From: JAUXEH01 sp965602945
GTDB lineage: Bacteria; Acidobacteriota; Aminicenantia; Aminicenantales; Aminicenantaceae
Assembly: GCA_965602945.1 (NCBI GenBank)
Contig: CBFDBC010000009.1
Coordinates: 1 to 36,245 of the forward strand
Direction of reading: 5' to 3'
Length of the DNA: 36,245 bases
Below, one piece after another: positions 1-5,950 of the stretch (its first letter is position 1; every line of letters starts with the position of its first letter). The position numbers were made by a program, and so were the translations under genes. The notes below the pieces were generated by a model, which was not told where the DNA came from, made no database searches, and saw only the letters and a list, made by a program, of their open reading frames with translations.

Positions 1-41
1 AATCCCGCTACCTCCAGCGCCTCATCCAGCGTTATCAATAG
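1..41 (+). CDS. 3' end of an unidentified protein (partial)
   Basis: Read from base 3, the frame gives SRYLQRLIQRYQ followed by TAG at 39-41, a charged amphipathic C-terminus typical of a real protein end. A strong bidirectional hairpin follows 20 bases later, as expected between two convergent genes. Only 12 codons are visible, so no function can be given. A different frame also stops nearby at 46-48, but its Ser/Ala-rich peptide looks less like protein. Confidence 0.35.
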   Translation, partial: SRYLQRLIQRYQ

Positions 42-60
42 GAAATAAAGAAAAATTAAT

Positions 61-110
61 GGGGAGTGGTCCAATTAGATTCCATAAATGGACCACTCCC
101 CTTTAATATT
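61..110. terminator. Bidirectional hairpin terminator
   Basis: A perfect 13-bp inverted repeat (GGGGAGTGGTCCA at 61-73, its complement at 89-101) encloses a 15-base loop. It is followed by TTTAATATTTT on the + strand and by ATTAATTTTTC on the - strand. It lies between the stop of the partial + gene and the stop of the - strand deacetylase, so it can end both transcripts. Confidence 0.75.
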
Positions 111-1077
111 TTCCCTGGTAGATGGCGTTGACGAATTCGTCCACCTCGGGCTCGCCCTTGAAAAATTCGCCCCGCTTCCCCTGGGTCAGCGCCCACCTGT
201 GGAGCCAGGTGATGCCTCCCGGGCCGGTGTAGCGGTCCGCAGAGGCATAGGCCTCGTCCTCCAGGGCTTCGGCCAGGGAGATGAACGCATATCCCCGTTT
301 TCTGAGGAGCTGCGCCAGGTCATCGAAGTAATAGGAATTCAAGGTGTTGGCATGGATCAGGAGTATCTGTCTGATCTCCCGGCCGAACAGGTCTCGAGAC
401 TGGCTTTCGTAATAGGCGACGACCCGTTCCATGTAGTCGAGATAGGCGGCTCCGATGCGCTCCTTCAGCCCGGTGTCGCCTTTGTCGTCGGCGATGTCGA
501 AGGCCCGGGCATAGATCCACTCGGAATTATCCATGGTGACGGGCGCGACACGGTATCCATGTTCCTTCAGGATCTGTTCCAGGCCGGTTTTAGTATCGAG
601 CTCCAGCCCCGTGTGGAGGAGGGGATGACGGTAGAATTCGAGCGGCCTGCCATGGCCCTTACAGAGCTCTCTCAGGATGCCTTCGTCCCGCAGCATGTCC
701 TGCGTGAACTCGGACAGGGAGGTTTTATGAAGATCCAGGTGCGAAAATGTGTGGTTGCCCAACTCGAACCCGGCTTCGAGCCAGCTCTTGAGCAGCCCCA
801 GCCGCCTTGGGTCCGGCACCCCATCATTTTCGTACAGTTTCCCCAGATTGACGAAGCCGATGGCCGGCACATCATGCCGCCGCAGGGCATCCAACAGCCG
901 TGCCGTCACACCCTCCCAGCCCGCCACCCCTCGATCCGTCATATAGTTGACTGGCAGGTCATCGACGGTGATGGCGATCTCCCGCCCAGAAGTGTCCCGA
1001 GACGATACAGGACCACATTGGACGAGCATGAAGGACACGACCAGCAACCCGGCAACAAGTACATTGGCCTTGTTCAT
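103..1077 (-). CDS. NodB-type polysaccharide deacetylase family protein, exported
   Basis: 324 aa. Family members hydrolyse N- or O-acetyl groups from polysaccharides (peptidoglycan, chitin-like or exopolysaccharide) using a metal held by Asp-His-His. The N-terminus is a hydrophobic signal ending in LVQC-G near residue 21. This is a lipobox-like site, but with Gln at -1, so lipidation is uncertain. Motif 1 is ITVDDLP (D39/D40); motif 2 is NHTFSH, giving the metal ligands H109 and H113; RHPLLHTG and LLIHANTLN match the later active-site motifs. All key positions appear intact. A weak promoter (-35 TTGGCT at 1109-1114, -10 TAAAAT at 1087-1092) sits very close to the start codon, so a nearly leaderless message or a more distal promoter is possible. 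The natural substrate cannot be read from the sequence. It stands alone, with a divergent DUF1080 gene upstream. Confidence 0.88.
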   Translation of the reverse strand: MNKANVLVAGLLVVSFMLVQCGPVSSRDTSGREIAITVDDLPVNYMTDRGVAGWEGVTARLLDALRRHDVPAIGFVNLGKLYENDGVPDPRRLGLLKSWLEAGFELGNHTFSHLDLHKTSLSEFTQDMLRDEGILRELCKGHGRPLEFYRHPLLHTGLELDTKTGLEQILKEHGYRVAPVTMDNSEWIYARAFDIADDKGDTGLKERIGAAYLDYMERVVAYYESQSRDLFGREIRQILLIHANTLNSYYFDDLAQLLRKRGYAFISLAEALEDEAYASADRYTGPGGITWLHRWALTQGKRGEFFKGEPEVDEFVNAIYQGKY

Positions 1078-1130
1078 CTCCCGGTTATTTTACCGGACTC
1101 GTTCGAAAAGCCAAGCTGTATTTTTGTTTA

Positions 1131-1158
1131 TTGACTGGAGGAGGGGAGAGGTTATAGA
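1131..1158 (+). promoter_or_regulatory. Putative sigma70-type promoter for the DUF1080 gene
   Basis: TTGACT at 1131-1136, a 16-base spacer and TATAGA at 1153-1158, about 25 bases upstream of the start codon at 1183, which has a GAGGAG ribosome binding site. Confidence 0.45.
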
Positions 1159-1182
1159 CTCATCACAAGAGGAGAGAAAGAC

Positions 1183-1980
1183 ATGAAGACGAGATGGTGG
1201 TTCACGTTTCTGCTGGTCGTAGGTTCGGTTCTAATGGCCGGGGCCTGTGCGAATGCGCCGGTGAAAGAAGAAGGCGAACAGTGGATAAGCCTCTTCAATG
1301 GCCAGGACCTGACAGGGTGGATCCCCAAATTCGCCGGACGCGAAAATGGTGAGAACTTCAGGAACACCTTCCGTGTGGAGGACGGTATCCTGAAGGTGAG
1401 CTATGACGAGTACGAGACGTTCGAGGGCGAGTTCGGGCACCTGTTCTATAAGGACAGTTTCTCACACTACCGGATCCGGGTGGAGTACCGATTCCTGGGG
1501 GAACAGACACCGGGCGGACCGGCATGGGGCTTACGCAACAGCGGGATCATGATCCACGGGCAGAGTCCGGAGAGCATGACGCTCGAGCAGAGGTTCCCGG
1601 TCTCGATCGAGGTGCAGCTCCTGGGAGGGGGCGGTGAGGGCGAGCGTTCGACCGCCAACCTGTGCACGCCTGGCACCCATGTGGAGATAGGGGGAGAGCT
1701 CGTGACACAGCACTGCACGAACTCAAGCTCCGCGACCTTTCATGGCGACCAGTGGGTGACCGTGGAGGTCGAGGTGCGGGGGGGCGAAGTCATCCGCCAC
1801 TTGGTCAACGGCATTCCCGTGCTCGAGTATCAGAAACCCCAGCTCGACGGAGGCGATGCCGACGCACAAAAACTCATCGAGGCGGGCGCGGAGATGATGC
1901 TGAACGGAGGCACCATATCCCTCCAGGCCGAGAGTCATCCCATGGAGTACCGCAAGGTCGAACTCCTTGTGCTAAAATGA
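1183..1980 (+). CDS. DUF1080 (3-keto-disaccharide hydrolase domain) lipoprotein
   Basis: 265 aa. The first 24 residues form a lipoprotein signal ending LMAGAC-A. The rest is a single concanavalin-like jelly-roll of the DUF1080 family, starting at the hallmark WISLFNGQDLTGW and including the conserved GIMIHGQ, EVQLLGGG and HLVNGIPVLEY stretches, ending near VELLVLK. Some characterised members hydrolyse 3-keto-glycosides; others are only known as glucan/lamin-like folds, so catalytic activity is inferred. The C-terminal ILLQAES/HPMEYRKVE region is typical and the protein is full length. A likely promoter lies at 1131-1158 and the SD GAGGAG is well placed. The gene ends 30 bases from the convergent S9 peptidase gene, separated only by a palindromic repeat that can act as terminator for both. 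Confidence 0.88.
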   Translation: MKTRWWFTFLLVVGSVLMAGACANAPVKEEGEQWISLFNGQDLTGWIPKFAGRENGENFRNTFRVEDGILKVSYDEYETFEGEFGHLFYKDSFSHYRIRVEYRFLGEQTPGGPAWGLRNSGIMIHGQSPESMTLEQRFPVSIEVQLLGGGGEGERSTANLCTPGTHVEIGGELVTQHCTNSSSATFHGDQWVTVEVEVRGGEVIRHLVNGIPVLEYQKPQLDGGDADAQKLIEAGAEMMLNGGTISLQAESHPMEYRKVELLVLK

Positions 1981-1989
1981 AGAAGAATT

Positions 1990-2012
1990 AAAAAGGGGCC
2001 TGTCCCCTTTTT
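1990..2012. repeat. GGGGACAG-type palindromic hairpin repeat, copy 1
   Basis: Arms AAAAAGGGG (1990-1998) and CCCCTTTTT (2004-2012) flank the loop CCTGT. The T-rich end gives it the form of a rho-independent terminator on both strands between two convergent genes. The stop codon of the S9 peptidase (complement of 2011-2013) overlaps its right edge. Further copies occur at 4882, 19703, 19734 and 25393. Confidence 0.85.
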
Positions 2013-4044
2013 ATTCTTTCTCGATCTCGACCGGGATCTCGACCTCCTCGCCCCAGATGTATTTGGCGAACCACTGCCAGTTGTGCCACTGGGCGGCCAG
2101 CTGCTCCTTGGGCCGGCTGATGCCGTGGCCGAAATCCTTGTAGACGATGAGCCTGGCTTCTACGCCCACGTCCTGGAGTCCCTGGAAGAGCTCGTAGGCG
2201 TTGGGGATGGGCACCCGGCGGTCGAACTCGCCGTGCTGGATGAGCGTCGGTGTCTGGGCCCGGTTGATATTGGTCATGGGGGAGGTCTTGAGGTAAACCT
2301 CCATGTCTTCCCAGGGCGTTCCCTTGAGGTAGTGCCGGGTGAAGGGGTGGATGTCCGTGTTGACGTAGTAGGTCACCCAGTTGGAGATCCCGGCGCCCAC
2401 AGAGATAGCCTGAAATTTTTTGGAGTTGGTGGTCAGGAAGGCCGAGATGTAGCCTCCCTGGCTCCATCCCATGGCTCCGACCCGGTCCGCATCCACCATG
2501 CCCTTGTCGATCAGGAAGTCGACACCCGACTCCACGTCCCACATGTCGCCCACGCCCAGGTTGCGTACGTTGAGCGAGCGGAACTCCTCCCCGTAGCCTG
2601 CTGAACCGCGGTAGTTGGGCTGCAGGATGAGCGTCCCCTTCTCCAGCCACTGCAGGTAGGGATAGACCCCGCCTGAGACCAGCGCCGGCCGGGAAGTGGA
2701 CGAGGGCCCGCCGTGGATGATAACCAGCAGGGGATACGTCTTGCCTGCCGCATAACCCTCGGGCTTCCACAGGATGCCTTCGATCTCGGCCCCGTCTTTG
2801 CTCTTCCACCTGATGACCTCGCGTCTCCCCGTCCTCCAATCCTTGACCTGGCCGGTCATGTCGGTGACGCGTTCCGGCCTGTAGGGATCGAGGCGGGTTC
2901 GGTAGATCTCGGTCAGGGTCGTGCGGTCCATTCCATAGAGTGCCACGGTTTTCCCATCGTCGGCAAAGCTCAGGCTGTATATGTTCTCGGGTGAGGTGGC
3001 GACTTTCTTCACGCTCCCTCTCTCCGGATCCAGCAGGAAGAGCTGTCGATACACGGTCTGTGAGGCCAAGCAGTAGATGCCCTCCGCGGTCCATTCCACC
3101 GCACTCAAGTTTTCATCGAACGACTCAGTCAGGACCTGGATCTCACCGCCCGCTGCGGGTATTCTGGCCAGCTCGGAATTGGTGTAGTAGCGGTCATCGC
3201 CCATCTTGGTACTGAACAGGATCCAGCGGCCGTCGGGCGACCAGCGTGGCCCGCCGTCCGATCCCGGCTGCGTGACGAGGGGCGTGATCTCTCCGCTTGT
3301 TACGTCCAGGATGGAGATGTCGGCCTCGGTAGAGGAATTGATCAGAGGATCGGGCCGGTGATCGAAAGCTATCTTTTTCCCGTCCGGTGACCAGCGGAAG
3401 CTGCCCACCGTGAAGGCATCTCCCGAGGTGATCTGCCTGGCCTCAGGTTCCCCGTCCAGCTCCACCGCGATCGTCCAGAGATGCCTCAGCCTGTATTCCG
3501 CATCTTCAACCTCGAAGCTGCCGTATTGTTTCTCCCGCGCCTCTAACTCCTTGCTCCGCGGCTCCATGGAAGTAAAGGCGATGTGTTTCTCATCCGGAGA
3601 CCACCGGTAGGAACCGATCCCTTCTTTGTGGGATGTGAACTTGAAGGCCTCGCCCCCCAGGGGACTTATCAAATAGATCTGGTTGCCCTTGTCTCTGCCG
3701 GATGTGAACGAAATCCACCGGCCGTCCGGCGACCAAGCCGCTCCGGAGGAGCTGCCTTCCATGGTGCGGGTCAGCTGAAAGGGCTTCTGTCCCTCACGAG
3801 CGAGCCATATCTCCGTGTCGTAGCGGTTCTTCTCCCAGTCTACCTGGCGTACGGAGTAGAGTATGGATTCCCCGTCTGGAGAGATCACCGGGCTGCCGGC
3901 AGCCTTGAGGCTCAGCACATCTTTGAAGGCCGGTCCGGGGATTTCCTTCTCCTGCTCGATGGCGTGACCCAATCCGGCTGTGATGCCGACCATGACAAGC
4001 CCTGCCGTAAGTATAGACATGCCGATCCTGACGAATTTTCTCAT
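2011..4044 (-). CDS. S9 family (prolyl oligopeptidase-type) serine peptidase, exported
   Basis: 677 aa. Members are acylaminoacyl- or dipeptidyl-peptidases that cleave short peptides; the beta-propeller restricts substrate size. The N-terminus is a signal peptide (MRKFVRIGMSILTAG) ending near GHA. Residues about 45-400 are WD40/TolB-like propeller repeats with repeated RWSPDGKxI motifs. The C-terminal alpha/beta hydrolase begins at about 430: the oxyanion motif HGGPSS, nucleophile GWSQGG (S528), Asp in EFDRRVP (D608) and His in FGHGISRP (H640). All triad residues are present. I chose the ATG at 4044 because a GGAGGAAT ribosome binding site precedes it by 7 bases; another in-frame ATG at 4059 lacks one. 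Periplasmic peptide degradation is inferred. The last codons run directly into a palindromic repeat. Confidence 0.93.
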   Translation of the reverse strand: MRKFVRIGMSILTAGLVMVGITAGLGHAIEQEKEIPGPAFKDVLSLKAAGSPVISPDGESILYSVRQVDWEKNRYDTEIWLAREGQKPFQLTRTMEGSSSGAAWSPDGRWISFTSGRDKGNQIYLISPLGGEAFKFTSHKEGIGSYRWSPDEKHIAFTSMEPRSKELEAREKQYGSFEVEDAEYRLRHLWTIAVELDGEPEARQITSGDAFTVGSFRWSPDGKKIAFDHRPDPLINSSTEADISILDVTSGEITPLVTQPGSDGGPRWSPDGRWILFSTKMGDDRYYTNSELARIPAAGGEIQVLTESFDENLSAVEWTAEGIYCLASQTVYRQLFLLDPERGSVKKVATSPENIYSLSFADDGKTVALYGMDRTTLTEIYRTRLDPYRPERVTDMTGQVKDWRTGRREVIRWKSKDGAEIEGILWKPEGYAAGKTYPLLVIIHGGPSSTSRPALVSGGVYPYLQWLEKGTLILQPNYRGSAGYGEEFRSLNVRNLGVGDMWDVESGVDFLIDKGMVDADRVGAMGWSQGGYISAFLTTNSKKFQAISVGAGISNWVTYYVNTDIHPFTRHYLKGTPWEDMEVYLKTSPMTNINRAQTPTLIQHGEFDRRVPIPNAYELFQGLQDVGVEARLIVYKDFGHGISRPKEQLAAQWHNWQWFAKYIWGEEVEIPVEIEKE

Positions 4045-4073
4045 GACGATTCCTCCCACAAAATGATGAGATG

Positions 4074-4102
4074 ACTATACGTTCTGGGATATTTCAAGTC
4101 AA
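4074..4102 (-). promoter_or_regulatory. Putative promoter of the S9 peptidase gene
   Basis: On the minus strand TTGACT (4097-4102), a 17-base spacer and TATAGT (4074-4079). The predicted start of transcription is about 20 bases before the chosen start codon. The -35 box overlaps the last codons of the upstream lipoprotein gene. Confidence 0.5.
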
Positions 4103-4674
4103 CAGCTTGGGGGGGCAGACCTTCTTACGATCTCTCTTTTGTCTTCCGCGATGATCCGCTTGGTCTGTGCATCCTTTATGAAGATCCGGAGTATGTGAGA
4201 CGCACTTCCTGCGTCTGGCACCCCATCCACTTTCTCTATCTCAGTGTCGATCAGATAGACATGTCCCGCCTCAACGGTGAACTTCAGGGTGGATTCACCG
4301 GTAGTGGCATGCGTGTAGGAGGCGATGTCGACCGTGAGATCGGTATGGAACCTTCGCTGTGTTGTATCGAAAGTCCTGCCTTTAACGAGGACGCGGTGAT
4401 GTCCCGGCAGGAGTTCCAGGTAGCTGTATTCCCCTCCGTCACCGTATTGGGCCTGCAGCTCTTTGAGCAGCCGCCCATCGACCTCCGCTATTTCCAGCTC
4501 GCTGGCCGAACATTTCAGGTAGCCAACTTCTCCTTTTTCCCTTGCAGTGCCCTCATAGACACGAAGGTTGCTGCTCCGCAGGGTGGTTGCAGCCCTGTAA
4601 TGCGAACACGCGGTGGCCCCCGCGAGTAACCATAGACTAATCACAGATGTGAGGAGCAAACGTTTCCGCATCAT
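4099..4674 (-). CDS. Conserved-type hypothetical lipoprotein
   Basis: 191 aa. I do not recognise a named family. A lipoprotein signal ends at LAGATAC-S (about residue 23). The mature protein is mainly beta-rich: YLELLPGHHRVLVKGRTFD resembles the ligand-like beta strands of PEGA-type or surface beta-sandwich domains, where LxPGxHxV is common, and FTVEAGHVYLIDTEI is a similar strand pair near residue 135. This points to an outer- or inner-membrane-anchored envelope protein with a small beta domain. The start is either of two adjacent ATG codons (4674 or 4671). A good -10 (TATAAT on the minus strand at 4689-4694) is only about 15 bases upstream of the start, with a poor -35. It is followed by the separately promoted peptidase gene. 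Confidence 0.75.
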   Translation of the reverse strand: MMRKRLLLTSVISLWLLAGATACSHYRAATTLRSSNLRVYEGTAREKGEVGYLKCSASELEIAEVDGRLLKELQAQYGDGGEYSYLELLPGHHRVLVKGRTFDTTQRRFHTDLTVDIASYTHATTGESTLKFTVEAGHVYLIDTEIEKVDGVPDAGSASHILRIFIKDAQTKRIIAEDKREIVRRSAPPSC

Positions 4675-4688
4675 TCGGCTCTCTCTCT

Positions 4689-4694
4689 ATTATA
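4689..4694 (-). promoter_or_regulatory. Consensus -10 box before the lipoprotein gene
   Basis: A perfect TATAAT on the minus strand 15 bases from the start codon. No convincing -35 box is visible at 16-18 bases, so the leader would be very short or the promoter activator-dependent. Confidence 0.3.
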
Positions 4695-4794
4695 CGCTCT
4701 ACCCGCGTACCAGTTTTGAGTTCTAAGTTCGGGGTCGGACCGTAAAATGCATTGATATGATATAAGTTGTCCCTGAAAATGGGTGAAATACCCT

Positions 4795-4816
4795 CCTTAG
4801 AATGCTCGTTCTAAGG
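4795..4816. repeat. Perfect 8-bp inverted repeat with 6-base loop
   Basis: CCTTAGAA (4795-4802), loop TGCTCG, TTCTAAGG (4809-4816). It lacks a T-run on either side, so it is not a classic terminator. It could be an operator for the lipoprotein gene or an RNA hairpin after the GPP34 operon. Confidence 0.6.
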
Positions 4817-4881
4817 CTGAAATCAGCGTTGCTAGGCGGGATGAGAGAGCTGAACAGTGAGATTTCTAAACCAATGCGCAG

Positions 4882-4903
4882 AAAAGGGGCCTGTCCCCTT
4901 TTT
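4882..4903. repeat. GGGGACAG-type palindromic hairpin repeat, copy 2
   Basis: Arms AAAAGGGG (4882-4889) and CCCCTTTT (4895-4902) around the loop CCTGT. It starts at the last base of the GPP34 stop codon on the minus strand and can serve as that operon's terminator. Confidence 0.85.
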
Positions 4904-5601
4904 CAGTGGGCGGCGGTAGTGGAGACGATGATCGCGGGCATGATGCAGGCCACGAAGACGGCGGCCTGCATGGCCGCGATGGCCTCCCTGGTGGCTTTGC
5001 CGGAGAGGTCTCCGTTAACCACATCCTCGATCCGTTTTTTCTTGGCCTTAAGGTGTTTCTTGTCGAAGATCACTTTCAGGAGCCCGGTACTGTCGCCCAG
5101 CGACACCAGGACCACGGTGCGGGGATCGATGTCTTCCGCATCCGTAAAGATGGCGTCGCGCAGCCTTTTTATCATCTTTCTTTCCGGTTCCGGGTTAACC
5201 TCGGGGTATACCTTGCGCGTAAAGAGCAGCATCACCTTGTCTTCATCGGCGCGCAGGATGCCGCGCCGTACCAGCCCATGGGCCACCCGGTTTTTGAGGT
5301 CCTTCAAGCCGGAGAACCGAGAGACCCAGGTCTGAAGCTGCTGATTACTTTTTGCGTTCACAACCTTTTCCAGGCACGCGTCGATCACGGGATCTCCCAA
5401 CGGTGTGGGATCCTTGAGGACGGCGTATTTCTTCTTCTTGCGTTCCTCGACCGTGATCTTCTCTCTCAACAGGAGCTCGGCGAGTACGGCCCCGGCCAGG
5501 GGGTACTGGTAGCTCGTACCCGACGCGATGGTCCCTTCCTCGTCTTTCAAGGCAAGAAGCATGACCTCTTCATGGAGATACAGCTGTTTATTCATCGGCA
5601 T
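4903..5601 (-). CDS. GPP34 (GOLPH3-like) family protein
   Basis: 232 aa. The N-terminal MNKQLYLHEEVMLLALKDEEGTI followed by YPLAGAVLAELLLREKI matches the conserved opening of the Golgi phosphoprotein 3 family. In eukaryotes this family binds phosphatidylinositol-4-phosphate on Golgi membranes; bacterial members have no settled function. The middle part (VSRFSGLKDLKNRVAHGLVRRGIL) is the conserved helix-turn segment, and a basic stretch KKHLKAKKKRIEDVV lies near 185-200. The last 25 residues (AAMQAAVFVACIMPAIIVSTTAAH) are hydrophobic, consistent with membrane association. It is the last gene of a four-gene operon after padR, an ABC permease and a small membrane protein, with 27 bases to the gene above. 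A role in membrane lipid or cargo handling for that permease is inference only. Confidence 0.85.
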   Translation of the reverse strand: MPMNKQLYLHEEVMLLALKDEEGTIASGTSYQYPLAGAVLAELLLREKITVEERKKKKYAVLKDPTPLGDPVIDACLEKVVNAKSNQQLQTWVSRFSGLKDLKNRVAHGLVRRGILRADEDKVMLLFTRKVYPEVNPEPERKMIKRLRDAIFTDAEDIDPRTVVLVSLGDSTGLLKVIFDKKHLKAKKKRIEDVVNGDLSGKATREAIAAMQAAVFVACIMPAIIVSTTAAH

Positions 5602-5628
5602 GGTTTGTTCCTCCTGGAAAATAAAATC

Positions 5629-5910
5629 TTATCCGAATTTGGAAGCCTCTTCAACCCGTCCGTTCCCGTCTCCCGGGTCGATGCCTCTTCGCCTCAATTC
5701 CTCGGCAACCTCCCATTTCAGGAAACGACCGACGGCGAAATACAGGAACCAGATGAATCCCACTCCCAGCCCCGTGTAGAACAGGGACATCGCGACACCA
5801 TGAAGATGAATGATGTTAGGAAAAAGCAGCACTGCAAAGGTCACCGACAGGAACGTTACCCATAATCTGGCTCCCCAGTGTGCCCCGCTTGATCTTATCA
5901 TTTTTACCAT
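5629..5910 (-). CDS. Small two-helix membrane protein, unknown
   Basis: 93 aa, no family recognised. Two hydrophobic segments (about residues 16-33, LWVTFLSVTFAVLLFP, and 39-60, GVAMSLFYTGLGVGFIWFLYFAVG) are followed by an amphipathic charged tail (LKWEVAEELRRRGIDPGDGNGRVEEASKFG). The arrangement resembles short helper subunits. Two ATGs are possible, at 5910 and 5901; AGAGG lies 3 and 12 bases upstream of them respectively, so the exact start is open. It sits 40 bases after the permease and 27 bases before GPP34, so it is probably co-transcribed and may be a partner of one of them. Confidence 0.7.
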   Translation of the reverse strand: MVKMIRSSGAHWGARLWVTFLSVTFAVLLFPNIIHLHGVAMSLFYTGLGVGFIWFLYFAVGRFLKWEVAEELRRRGIDPGDGNGRVEEASKFG

Positions 5911-5950
5911 TCACCTCTAGATACGGACACCAAACGTGATTTATTCAGGA

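Larger units (their letters stand above)
4675..4881. other. Non-coding gap with small palindromes
   Basis: About 200 bases between the lipoprotein start and the repeat beyond the GPP34 stop. Besides the -10 box it holds GGTCGGACC at 4733-4741 and a strong hairpin at 4795-4816. I see no gene in it. Confidence 0.5.

Noticed and set aside
1988..3094. 368-codon open frame overlapping the S9 peptidase in another frame
   Set aside because: Arg/Gly/Pro-rich translation of the same strand in the wrong frame; the peptidase frame has all catalytic motifs.
4726..4741. GTTCGGGGTCGGACC as another repeat family copy
   Set aside because: Only half of a palindrome is present and there is no second copy in the window, so it cannot be supported.
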